Part shown: piece after piece, positions 52,501-62,987 of the stretch
Numbering within the stretch: position 1 is the stretch's first letter
How the letters are laid out: each line of letters starts with the position of its first letter
Assembly: GCA_905183005.1 (NCBI GenBank)
Contig: CAJJDO010000012.1
Location: forward strand, 272,025-336,024
Origin: Paramecium pentaurelia
Lineage: Eukaryota > Ciliophora > Oligohymenophorea > Peniculida > Parameciidae
Length of the DNA stretch: 64,000 bases
Direction of reading: 5' to 3'
Program-made: the position numbers and the translations under genes
The notes under the pieces: generated by a model
The model's database searches: none
Seen by the model: the letters and a program-made list of their open reading frames with translations, nothing else
Told to the model about the DNA's origin: nothing

Positions 52501-54056
52501 TCACTCTATAATAATTTGATAAATATTTTTTAATTTCTGTTTCATCTGTTATTATTTGATTTATGTTTGTCTGAAGAAGTTCCAATTTCATATTGTTAAT
52601 AAATCTAATAAAATTTTTAATTTTATTTTATTGTTCTGGAGATTTAGGTTTCTTTTCTTTAAATCTGAAAGTTAATTCTTCATATGCAATTTCTAATAGT
52701 GTTAATTTAATTTTAGGATTATCAGTAAATTTGTTTGTAGAGTACTAAGCCCACACAATACAATTTATTAAACCTCTAAGAGCTTCATGGTATGAAGAAC
52801 CATTTAAGCTTTTAGTTTAGGGGCTTTTTGTTTCTTCATTTTAAATATCTGATTATTATTAAAAGGGAACATCATCATTTGATTAATAATCTTAACATAT
52901 TAATTATATTAGTTTTTCTAATAATTAAATTATAGTTAAGAACTATTTGTTATTTAAATTTTCTAATAGAAATTTAGCTACAGGACATTCTTATTTTTCA
53001 TTTTGATCATTATAATTTTTATTATTATTATTGAGTTAAAATATTTCATTTCCATCATATTATTTTAATAATTCAATCAATTTATTATGATTAGATTGAA
53101 TTATCTAATCTAAAACAAATTATTAATCTTGTTGTTATTTTGTTTTTTTTGATTTTTATCTCTCTGATTATTTAACAGGTTGATTTTCTTTTGGTAATTC
53201 TTTTGAAATATCTTTTTAATTCTATTGTTATTCCTTAGAAATAACTACAATTTTTGTATTAGACATAAAACATTTATCATTTTGAATAAAATCAAACTTT
53301 TTTGGTTCAAAATTGACATTAAATTGTAAAATATTCTATATTTTTTTAAAGAATTTCTTTAAATCATAAGTATCTAATTTGATTTCAAACTAGAAAGTTT
53401 AATTAAAATATTATAATTTTTAAGTTGATTCGGAAGGAATCTTCTCCAATTATTATTGAATTTAAGATTACTCTTACAAAAGCTCTTTAACAAAATCAGT
53501 AACATTATTCTAATCTATAAAGTATTATTTCAATTATGCAATTTTAAGTTTCAAATTATTATTATTACTCATTTTATCAAAATATATATCGAATTATTTT
53601 TAATCATTCATTAAAAAGCAAATAGAACAAACATGATATAATATCGCCTATATGAGATTAGGTTAATTACATAATTATAGTCTATATAATCTAATTTAAT
53701 TAATACGCTTTTAATATAACATTTAAGGCTCTAGGCATCATTCCTAATTGCCTAAATATTAAAGCCATTTTCCTTTAGGTTTGCCAACAATTATCAGAAA
53801 TTAATGTGCTTTGATAATAATAATATAAAGCTTCACATTTATTCTCTACACAATCCCTTTAAACTAGAATTTCAGCTAATGACATATAGATGCCATATAA
53901 AATTTTTTTATCATCTTGATTAATAATAGATTGATTTTGCATTAACTCCTTTAAAATTTATATTCCTTATGCTTCATTGCCATTTTCCAAAAGGTCAATT
54001 GCTTATTAGTATTGCTAAAATAATTCTGATTCTAGCTTTTCTTAGTTTTGACTCAT
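49349..54056 (-). CDS. Giant helical TPR-like protein with C-terminal polyQ, possibly CABIN1/Hir3-like
   Basis: 1560 residues. A single 25-nt intron (53682-53706) joins a first exon from ATG 54056 to a second exon that runs 4.3 kb. The first 150 residues are TPR-like (YQQAIDLLENGNEAQGIQIL, ALYYYYQSTLIS, KMALIFRQLGMMPRALNVIL). The remainder is helical. Near the end is a 34-Gln run (49478-49579), then about 50 residues. Size and TPR start resemble CABIN1/Hir3 histone-chaperone subunits; this is a weak guess. The in-frame ATG at 53572 alone would give 1407 residues, but the intron-joined start is better. Confidence 0.6.
49478..49579 (-). repeat. TAA microsatellite coding 34 glutamines
   Basis: On the minus strand 33 TAA codons and one CAA, in frame with the flanking Asp codon (GAT, 49580-49582) and Thr codon (ACT, 49475-49477). 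It is the second TAA polyQ run in the window. Confidence 0.92.
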
Positions 54057-54849
54057 TATTAAAATAAATTATTATGTAAATAAATTCATTCATCTTAACT
54101 AAGCACTTAACAAATATATTTTAGAAGGATATCTTTCTTTTTAAATTAATCACCTTATTTAACCAAAACAATTTTGTTATATTTATAAATAATATTATAC
54201 CATTAAAACAATTTCTGTTTAATCTTGTTTATCAACATATATTCTATTTTGCTATTAGTATTTATTATGATTAAATGCACTATAATTCTTCATTAAAATT
54301 TCATTAATGTTATATTTGATGATAATGATATAATTGATTATAGATGAAAGAGATGGAACCTTAAGAATTGTGATTTTAAATATATAATGATTTAGATAAA
54401 GAAAATGAAAATCAGTAAATAATTCTTATTTATACGAATTACATCAAATAATTAGAAATTTATGTTGATAATATTTTATTTTATTAATATTATCAATTTT
54501 ATTCATTAACTATCTAAAGATTAATAGATAACTATTTATGTAAATAAGATCATTATTTTTAAGATTAAATCATGATTTGATTTATTGTAAATTAAGATCA
54601 AATAATCGTTATTCAAATAAGATTAAACTAATAGAATTTTAATTAAATCCTTACATTTATTAGATTTATTGATTATTCTATATTTCAATATTTTCAGTGT
54701 TTTTCAACATTTACAATTTAGAAATTCATTCTAGACTAATATAAGAAAATCATTAAATTTTCTTAATGTTAAAACAATTAATAGCAATAAATAAAAATAA
54801 GAGATTAGATCAAAAATAATCTTTATATAATTTAATTATTTTATACAAT
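54057..54849. other. Intergenic region between divergent genes
   Basis: About 0.8 kb, AT-rich, no supported gene; it must hold the promoters of the TPR-like gene and of the sorting nexin gene. Confidence 0.5.
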
Positions 54850-56514
54850 ATGTCATAAAATTAATAAAGTGATAAAGCACAAAAGGAACAATATTTGTAG
54901 GATTAAGTCGAGAAAGGTTTAGACGCTGATTTATGCGCATAATTTCTTGTGACTTTAAAGCCTGAAGGTGGTGATGATATAGATAATTGGAGCTTAGATG
55001 AATTGAGTAATTACTATGTTAAACATTATTAGAGTCTGCAATTGAGTAATTTAAGGAATCTTAAAAATAGGTGGAGGAATAACAACCAAATAATTCAGAA
55101 GATTAAGGCAATTTATAATAAGCATAACCATAAGAATAACCTTAATAAAATTAATAGATAATTTAATAAAATAATGTTCCTGTTCTTGTAAATTGTTATT
55201 AAATATTACCAAATGAATTATCTGGTGAAAATGTGTCTGTTAAGATATTGACGTAAATTAATATTATATAAATAGATATAAAAAAGAGAGTGCTGGTTTC
55301 TTTTCCTCTTCATATATTGTATTTTAGATTGAAACACAACCACATGGTTGGATTGTATTTAGACGATATTCAGATTTTGAATGGTTAAGAGATTCATTAT
55401 AGAAATTTTATCCAGCTTTTGTTGTTCCACCAATTCATAAGAAAAGATCAAGGTCATTTGAAGATGTTTATTTAAACAAAAGAATGATATTTTTATAAAG
55501 GTTTCTAAATAGCATATTTAAATCATATGAATTGAAAAGCAATATAATTGTTAAGAACTTTTTGAGTTTAACATAAAATAATGAATTCAAAAAGTTTCAA
55601 GAAGTAAAATGTAATTAATTATTAAAGAGTATTACTAAAAGTGCTCCTCCATAAACAGTTTAAAAAATGTTCTCAAAGGAAGGTTAAGTGAATTGTGTTG
55701 CACCAATAGAATTATATTAATATGCCAATTAAACTTAGGATTATTTCTATGAAATTGATGGAGTCTATAAAAAAATTAGAGTCTTAAGTAAGAGTTTAAA
55801 GGAAATATAATTATAAAACTCATTAAAGATTTATTGTGTTGGAGAGATATTTGCTTCTCTATTCTAACATTTAAATAAATTAAATTAAATACTACCAACA
55901 GGATAAGCATAAGGTTTGGCAGCTACTTTTCTAAATCTAAATAACACTATGATTACATGGGGCAATATTATTGGAAAATAAATAGAATAAACAGAAGAGT
56001 ATTTAAATAGTTTCTTTAAATATTAACAGCACTATAATTCATCAATTAAATAAATATATGAAACCAGATCTGTTATTTAATAAGATTTAGAAAGATTCAA
56101 GTCTAAATTACATTATAAAAAGGAACGATTATTTTAATTAGGTGATATTTCAAAATGGGATTTAAGCAAGGATATAAAATTAAATCCATAAGAATTATTA
56201 TAAAATAAAAAGTTGGCATTCCAATATATGTGTGATTAAGAAACTAAATAAGAAATGGGAATTGAAATGTTAGTAGGATATTACACAAACTAAATATTTT
56301 CATAAACTCAATAATTTTTCAAATAACAATAATAAGAATTAGTTGGACATTTTATAAAATTCTGTCAAGTTTAAGCTTTCAATATAACAGATGTAATTTT
56401 TTACTTAAATTAAAGCATCATTAATTATGGGCTGATGCTATAACGAATCTATAAAATAATTTATTAATTCAATAGCGGTAGACATAATAAGTAATTATAG
56501 AAAGTATTGGATGA
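54850..56514 (+). CDS. PX-domain sorting nexin (PX-BAR type)
   Basis: 530 residues after introns of 26, 23 and 23 nt. An acidic/Gln-rich N-terminus precedes a PX domain with the phosphoinositide pocket residues RRYSDFEWL, a Pro-rich loop (VVPPIHKK) and LNKRMIFLQRFLNSIF. The C-terminal 300 residues are long helices, consistent with a BAR-like dimer that bends membrane. It would act on endosomes in sorting. The 3' end (TGA 56512-56514) was chosen after the last intron; a retained intron would extend the frame into the next gene. Confidence 0.85.
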
Positions 56515-56602
56515 TAAATTAAGAGAATTTATTAAATAATATAATATATTTATTTATCCATTTAAAATAATAAATTATTATTTTTATAATATTTATAATA
56601 CC

Positions 56603-58225
56603 TCAATTTCTTTTTTTAATTATTTCCTATATATCTAAATCAAAAATACAGAACTAAAATTCTGCTTTAGATATTTTACCATTTTAAAATTAATTAATAA
56701 ATTGAAACACATGACTCATTACAACATCATTTCTACCTTCTGGATATATTTTCCTAAATAATATAAATAATATTTGTTACATTATTATTTTATCCAATTG
56801 TTATTTTGTTATTCCTCCTATTTAATTAGGATCGTATTTATTAAAAAGATCATCTAACTTTGTATTAAATTTAATCATAGATGCTTTTATACTCAATATT
56901 ATTTCCACAACTTCAGGATATAGAAGTGACACATTCTTTAATCTTTACTTATCTAAATTTATAGTCCATTTAAGAACAGGTAAATTCTTAAGTTAATTAT
57001 CTTATTCGGTCTGCTCTTAGGACATTAATTGATGATGATAACCCCTATCTCCCTTTAATCTGTTTTTGATCCTATTTTACCAATTACTAATATCTTTATG
57101 AGTAATATGAGTGGCTTTGAACCCTGCTATTTCATAAAATAAAGAATTAATTTCTTTTGATGAAGAATTAGGACTTTATTTTTTAGCACTTTGAATAAAT
57201 CTATTAAATATTAAAATAAATTTACTCTTATTTTGTCAATCTTTCGATATTATCAGTTTGAGAATTTAGCCCAATCATTAAATAAAGATTTGCTGGAAGA
57301 GTTTTTTTTAAAAATTCTTCCTTAAAAATTGGATAGCTTTATTCTATTTTAACATCGACCTTAATGTCTAATTAATTGATCACAAAAGGATGAGAATATA
57401 CTTACTCCCAACTTAATCTTTCACTCTCTGAATATTTTATGCATTAAATAATAAAATCATAAATTGGTTCATTTTAATATGCATCTGTGAATTCTTTTGC
57501 TATTTAGGTTTCATTATTATGGATGATTGGAACTTAAACTAAATTTGTCTATTACCTGAACCTGACAGACACTCATATAATATTATGCCAATTGACCATA
57601 TATCACATTTACCAGTATAGATTTAATTTAAAGTCTTCTAAGGAGACTAATAATTTGTTTAACTATTTTCACCTTAGAATCTACTTATCATATATCCATT
57701 GCCCAAATCTAAAACGTCAAATGCAATTATATACCAGAGTAATAATATTAGTTGTTCTTCTTTAAAATTCCTTCTGGTTTAATATCTTAATGTAATACAT
57801 TCTAATTTATAAGAAAGAGATAACCATCCAATAAATTTTTACAGAGATTTATCACCTACTCCATTTTAAGTTTACCATTTTCTGCTTGAATCATCTCCCT
57901 AGAAATAAGTATAACAATACTATCTTAAACTTGTTTCTGCTAATTCTGTAATCCAATAGACTGAATTCTAAGTCTCTTCAAGAGCTATGCATTTAATGAA
58001 ATTTTCTGGCTACATCATTCTTAAGAGTAATTCCTCTTATTTTAAGAGTTCTCTCAAATAGAAATTTTTATTCTGCAACAAATCTGATCTAAATTTCTTT
58101 ATTGCAATTATTGAATTATCCTTCGAATTTAAACCTTGATAAATCACACTAATCCTTCCTTCTCCCAAAACCTTCTTTTGATCCCACTAAAAATATTATC
58201 CTACTTTGCAAAGGTCTTATTACAT
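56603..58225 (-). CDS. Divergent protein kinase-like protein (HQD/DLG) with C-terminal extension
   Basis: 508 residues after introns of 22, 26, 23 and 25 nt. Kinase lobes are recognisable: LGEGRISVIYQG, IIAIKKF (subdomain II Lys), YWITELAETS, CDIWSIGIILYEC and SHPFVI. The catalytic loop is HQDIKPEG instead of HRD and the metal motif is DLG instead of DFG, and no clear P-loop GxGxxG second Gly is kept. The last 130 residues include an EF-hand-like stretch (NKYDPNQIGGITKQQL) without a good calcium loop. Either a weakly active kinase or a pseudokinase. Confidence 0.75.
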
Positions 58226-59220
58226 TAATAAATTAAATTAATTAAAAAAATCATTTAAAAGTATTGAGTTTTTTTTAATTTGATAATGTATAAGTATTAA
58301 ATGAATATCATTTTACCTATCATAAACTAGAAAATTGATATTGAATTCAATAAATTTTATATTTTTGGAATCTATATAAGTTTTAATTATATTATTTAAA
58401 ATTTCTCAGACTTCTTCAAAATTTATTATCAAATTCAAGATGCACTCTCTATTCTGTTAGTGTATTTTTAATTACTAAAAGAATATAATAAATTAAAATA
58501 GGGGATTTTTAAAAGTAAAAAATAAATGATTTTTATAAAAATTTTATCAATTTTATAAATCTTATTACTTACAAAAGCTAGAAGAAAATCTTTATTAATC
58601 ATATAGGATATGTATTTACCAGTTTTATGCAACAAAATACATTCATAATTTGAAGGAATCCTTGGATGAATAGTTAATTTTTTAAAGCATTTAAATAAAC
58701 ATTTATTGGAGATTATAATATTTACCAGTCAAAGTATTCAACTTAGAAATAATAACTGAATTAAATTACTCAATAATCTCTTAGTATTTCAATACTCTCA
58801 TATATGAATCCATAGATTAACAAGTAATTTTTACATTTCTTTAATATACATTTTATTAAATTTAATAGTAACATTTACACTCTAAATTTATTGTAAGAAG
58901 TATACTTTCTGTCTTGAAAATCTAAAATTCATAAAATATTAAAGGCGAACTACATAAAAACTATTATAGTAAATATAGAGCTTATTAACAAATTTAAATA
59001 ATTCATAAAATAGAAACATACAGCATTTTTTTTTAAGATTACTATATATTTTAAATAAAAATTCTTATAAAACTAAGATATCATCATTATCACAGACTAT
59101 GATATATAATATAATTTATATAGAAGAAAAAATCACCAAAAATTTTATTTTGTTTTTTTCAATGTAAATATTGTGGAATAAACAAGTTTCTGATAATTAA
59201 GATTTATAATATATTCAAAA
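58226..59220. other. Intergenic region with a possible gene remnant
   Basis: AT-rich. On the minus strand, between roughly 58480 and 58815, protein-like pieces appear in different frames: MDSYMRVLKYQEIIEQF then, further on, RIPSNYECILLHKTGKY. No set of short introns joined them. This may be a decayed gene or a gene whose splicing I missed. Confidence 0.4.
58480..58815 (-). pseudogene. Possible decayed small gene
   Basis: Two protein-like segments of about 30 residues each on the minus strand in different frames, with no 20-35-nt intron that joins them and an in-frame TGA between. The second segment (NYECILLHKTGKYISYMI) has balanced composition, unlike surrounding intergenic DNA. Family not recognised. 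Confidence 0.3.
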
Positions 59221-59857
59221 ATGTCATATTCTCAACCTCCTCCTGCCTAAGGATATGGAACAACACCACCACCACCTCCAGCTGGATAACAAGGTATTCT
59301 AATCTATAAAATAATTAGGTTAATATCCACCAGGCTAATATCCTCCTCAAGGCTAATATCCACCTCCAGGCTAATATCCACCTCCTGGATAATATCCCCC
59401 TCAAGGATAATATCCTCCTTAAGGATAATATCCCCCTCAAGGATAATATCCTCCTCAAGGTTAATATCCTCCTCAAGGATAATACCCTCCTCAAGGATAA
59501 TATCCTCCTCCAGGTTAATATCCTCCTTAAGGTTAATATCCACCTCCTGGACAATATCCCCCTCAAGGTTAATATCCACCATAAACATATCCTTAATAAC
59601 CAGGATATTACCCACCAGGAGGATATCCCTAATAAGCCCCAGGCTAATACCCACAAGGCTCTACAACAACTATAATTGAAATACAACAATAACCTGCTTA
59701 AAAACCTCCTTAATAATCCCATGGCGGTGGAGCTGTTGTAGGAGCAGCAATTGGAGGAGCTCTTCTTGGAGCAGCTTTGGCTGATAATCATCATCACCAT
59801 CATCATGGTCATGGACCAAATGTTGTTGTTATTGAAAAAGGACGCAAACATCATTGA
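59221..59857 (+). CDS. GQYPPQ-repeat protein with glycine-zipper and His-rich C-terminus
   Basis: 203 residues, one 25-nt intron. After MSYSQPPPAQGYG the protein has about 14 tandem GQYPPQ or GQYPPP units (about 59327-59590), interrupted by two variants. Then come GYYPPGGYPQQ, a Gly-zipper hydrophobic segment (GGGAVVGAAIGGALLGAAL), DNHHHHHHHGHG and a basic tail (VVVIEKGRKHH). Such Pro/Gln/Tyr-Gly repeats resemble those of rhodopsin-like tails and of annexin VII; the zipper suggests membrane insertion. The His cluster could bind metal. Confidence 0.85.
59327..59590 (+). repeat. Tandem GQYPP(Q/P) coding repeat, 18-bp unit
   Basis: About 14 imperfect copies of an 18-nt unit reading roughly GGNTAATATCCNCCTCAA in the Gln frame, each encoding GQYPPQ or GQYPPP. 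Third-position changes among copies (TAA/CAA and CCT/CCA/CCC) show they have diverged, not slipped recently. Confidence 0.85.
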
Positions 59858-60194
59858 TTTATTGATATTTATGTGCAATTATACAAAGAAAATTACCTAT
59901 ACCTTGCTCCTATCATTATATATATTTTTAAACAATTTGCTTAATATTATCTAATTTGTAAATAAGGATATAATAAAAATAGAATTGAAGAATTTATTGG
60001 TTATTATTGAATTTCTTGATGATTATAATTTATTTTTTAGAAATACTTAAAAGTTAACTAAACTTATTGTTTTACAAACAAGAAATGATTAAAAATATAA
60101 TTTAAATTTTAATAATTTAAAAACATATTATTCATAGTATTAATTAATATTATAATTTATAATTGTTGTATAATTATTATTATAATATAAGAGA
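59858..60194. other. Intergenic region
   Basis: AT-rich, no supported gene. Confidence 0.5.
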
Positions 60195-60582
60195 ATGTCT
60201 AAAGGTTTTAATCTTAATTTCAAAAATACTAATGTGATGACTTTCGAATAAGAAAATGAACTGTATGCTGGACAAAGCATAAAAGTAAATCATTAAATTA
60301 TACTCTAGCTAAAATTTAAATAGGGAGAGACATAATTAGAGTTAGAGGTAAAGATAATTAACTCATAACAAGTTAGTTTAAAGTAGGATAGGACGTAGAA
60401 TGGGCTAAAAAATGTGTTGCTGAAAAATTAGATTGTGGAAGAAATGACTTTGTAATATAATTTAGAATATATGTAAATAGGACTTGATTTTTGAGGAAAA
60501 GATAATGCCAGAATTCTTTTCTTTAAATGATATTCCTAATTTAAAGGATCAATCGTCAATTTTAATAAGAATGAAGATATGA
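60195..60582 (+). CDS. Small protein with a ubiquitin-like fold pattern
   Basis: 111 residues after introns of 23 and 29 nt; the two introns must be removed to read a continuous frame to TGA 60580-60582. After a short N-terminus, IIRVRGKDNQLITSQFKVG...DVEWAKKCVAEKL...DLIFEEKIM...SLNDIPNLKDQSSILIRMK follows the strand-helix-strand pattern of ubiquitin-like domains. No C-terminal Gly-Gly is present, so it would be a non-conjugated UBL. Low similarity. Confidence 0.6.
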
Positions 60583-61165
60583 TTTTATCAATATAATGAT
60601 TATACAATTAAATGAATTTTTCAAATACTTTATGTATTTACTATGCTCAAAATAATTAGAAATCTAAAATTTCGTGTTTAATAAATTTCTAATTATTCAA
60701 TCTAAGATTAAAATAGATGTTTGCAAGTATACAAATTTCATATCTTTAAATATATTAAACAAGACTATAATGAAAGTGACAAAAAAATTTATTACAAATT
60801 TAAAATTAGAGTAATCAATATTCTTCTCCCAAATTATGTTCCGTATCTAGTATTTAATTCCTTTATCAAAATAAATTGGGAATATAGAATGATATAATTA
60901 TTTAAGAAATTAATTAAATTTTTGAAGGAATAACAATCTATTATTTTTTAAATTTAAGATTGATATAAGAGCTTCCTTTTTTATAACAACTTGAAAAAAA
61001 GTATCTTAAATACTTTAAAAATATAATTTTTTAATTTAGATGAATACTATAAACATTAATAATTTTTAATGATTATTTTGAATTTAAGAAACATAGATTT
61101 GCTAAAAATAAGAAGATGATATATATTTTCTATTCTTAAATCTGAATATACATATTACTTAGAAA
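60583..61165. other. Convergent intergenic region
   Basis: AT-rich; no gene supported. It lies between the UBL-like gene and the biotin ligase gene stops. Confidence 0.5.
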
Positions 61166-61894
61166 TCATACCATCATCTTTAAATTAATATTTACTACTC
61201 TATTTAATCCATTAGCTTCTCTAATGATGAGCATCCCATCTGAATTAATTTCTTCTAATATACCTTCACAAACAAATTTTGACTCTTAATTTATAAACAC
61301 ACACTTTTCACCTTTCTTATAAAGTTATTAATTAATATGATTCTAAAATACTTTAAATCCATGTTCATTAAGTAAAAATAAATTTTGCACAATTTTATCT
61401 TTCAATTAATCATATAATTCTTCAACATTAATTTATTTATTGAGAATCTTTTCTATATTTATTCCATTTTCAATATTCCAATCAATATTTATACCTACTC
61501 CAATAAATATTACAACATCTTAACCTGTTATTTCTGATTAGACCAATATTCCAGCTTATTTCTTATCAAAAAAATAAATATCATTAAACCATTTGATAGT
61601 TCCATTCAAATCATATAAATTATTATAAACCTGCAATATAGAGTGAGCAACAATAAGAGGAATAGTATTTATATATTGAAAATTCTTAAAAAAAGGAAAT
61701 ATTATGGTGCATAATATGTTTCTTTTTGATTAGCTTTCCCATTTTCTAGTATATTAGCCTCTTCCATTAGTCTAAAATAATGCCCTTATTGCAGTTATTT
61801 AGTCTTTAAAGAGTGTACTATATTGTTAAATGGCATAAGTTTATGTAGAATCAATTTCGTCAAATAAAATATCAACAATTTATTTATTATTCAT
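61166..61894 (-). CDS. Biotin-protein ligase
   Basis: Intronless, 242 residues, near the size of a minimal BirA/holocarboxylase synthetase catalytic domain. Motifs: DSTQTYA, the biotinyl-AMP loop NGRGQYTRKWES (GRGRxGRxW type), KWFNDIYFFDKKQAGILVQS and VGVGINID. The C-terminal domain follows (EKCVFINQESKFVCEGILEEI and GMLIIREANG). It attaches biotin to carboxylases. No DNA-binding domain is present, as in eukaryotic enzymes. Confidence 0.9.
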
Positions 61895-61937
61895 AATTAT
61901 ATATATTATAATATCTTGAATTATAAGTCAAGTTTTA

Positions 61938-62661
61938 TCATTTATATTTGAACAATTATGATTTCATACTATGATATTTTAGAATTGGCTTTTCAACTGG
62001 AAAAACATTATAAGATGGACTGATTGGATTATATCCCTCAAAAGGTTAAGACTCAGAAACAATAGTTTTTGCTTTTGGTTCTTCACTCAAATAAAACCGT
62101 CCATATTTCTATGAAGAAGGCAAATAATCATCTAATTTATTATCGCTTAAATTCATTGGATCTGATCTTAAGAGATATCTTTGGCTATATTTTCCATATC
62201 TATTGATGTGAGCTAAATTAAAAAAAATCTATACCTTAAGTTGGAATAGGTTTAATAGGTTTGAAATCTGTAACTTACTAAAATATGTATTATTATATAC
62301 TTTATGATGATATATTCTTGGTAAAACTAAACTTTAGGACTCCTTTATTAATTATTAATCACTATCTTTTTCTTTAGATACTTCAATATCTGCATTCTTC
62401 CATGTCATATCAATTTAAACTTTATGATTTTAGTGCTCTCAATTTATATAAATTATATACCTTAATTCAATTTTTTTTAGTAATTCCCTTCGCCATCATA
62501 CATTATAAATTTTGCCATAGGTCTTGACTTATGTGTATAATAATAAATACTCCAAGAATTTTTGTTTTAAGTTCTTTAAATGTTCCATCTTACTTTGCCT
62601 TTTAAATTTCAAACTATTCAATGCATTTCCCACAATTTTTATGTTTATCCAATTTATCCAT
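61938..62661 (-). CDS. Small protein, unknown function
   Basis: 210 residues after four introns (23, 23, 23 and 22 nt). The N-terminus has Cys pair CGKC, then a Lys/Asp-rich region (SKEKDSDQQL), a Pro-containing linker (DFKPIKPIPTQ) and a conserved C-terminus (INRYGKYSQRYLLRSDPMN, YLPSSQKYGRFYL). The last part may be a short conserved motif in ciliate proteins, but I do not recognise it. It starts 326 bp from the divergent gene at 62988. Confidence 0.65.
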
Positions 62662-62987
62662 TATTTAATAAATTATAATAAGATAATAGAAAAATAAAAC
62701 AAATCTAAACTATTTTGACAAGATTCTTATTCTCCAATCATTTTTAATTGATCTAATAATTATTTTATATATATACATAAGGATATCTCATAATTCTATA
62801 TTTTCTTCAGTAAATATTTATTTTCATATCGCAACCTCTTTCAAAATTGATCATGATGATTAAATACCTCTTTCGTTATCTAATTAAGGTTAAATTTGAT
62901 TTGTTCATGAGGAAATCTTAAGTTTAGTTTTTACTTTTTATGTATAGAATTCAATAATGCCTTTAATTTAATATCATAATTTAATTG
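62662..62987. other. Intergenic region between divergent genes
   Basis: AT-rich; no gene seen. It must contain the promoters of the two divergent genes. Confidence 0.5.

Noticed and set aside
53572..54056. Separate small TPR gene upstream of a 1407-residue gene
   Set aside because: A 25-nt intron (53682-53706) joins them in one frame with continuous helical protein, and no TGA separates them once it is removed.
59304..59878. Minus-strand frames rich in Ile/Leu/Arg/Trp over the repeat
   Set aside because: They are shadows of the GQYPP repeat on the plus strand, where a spliced, protein-like frame with start and TGA exists.
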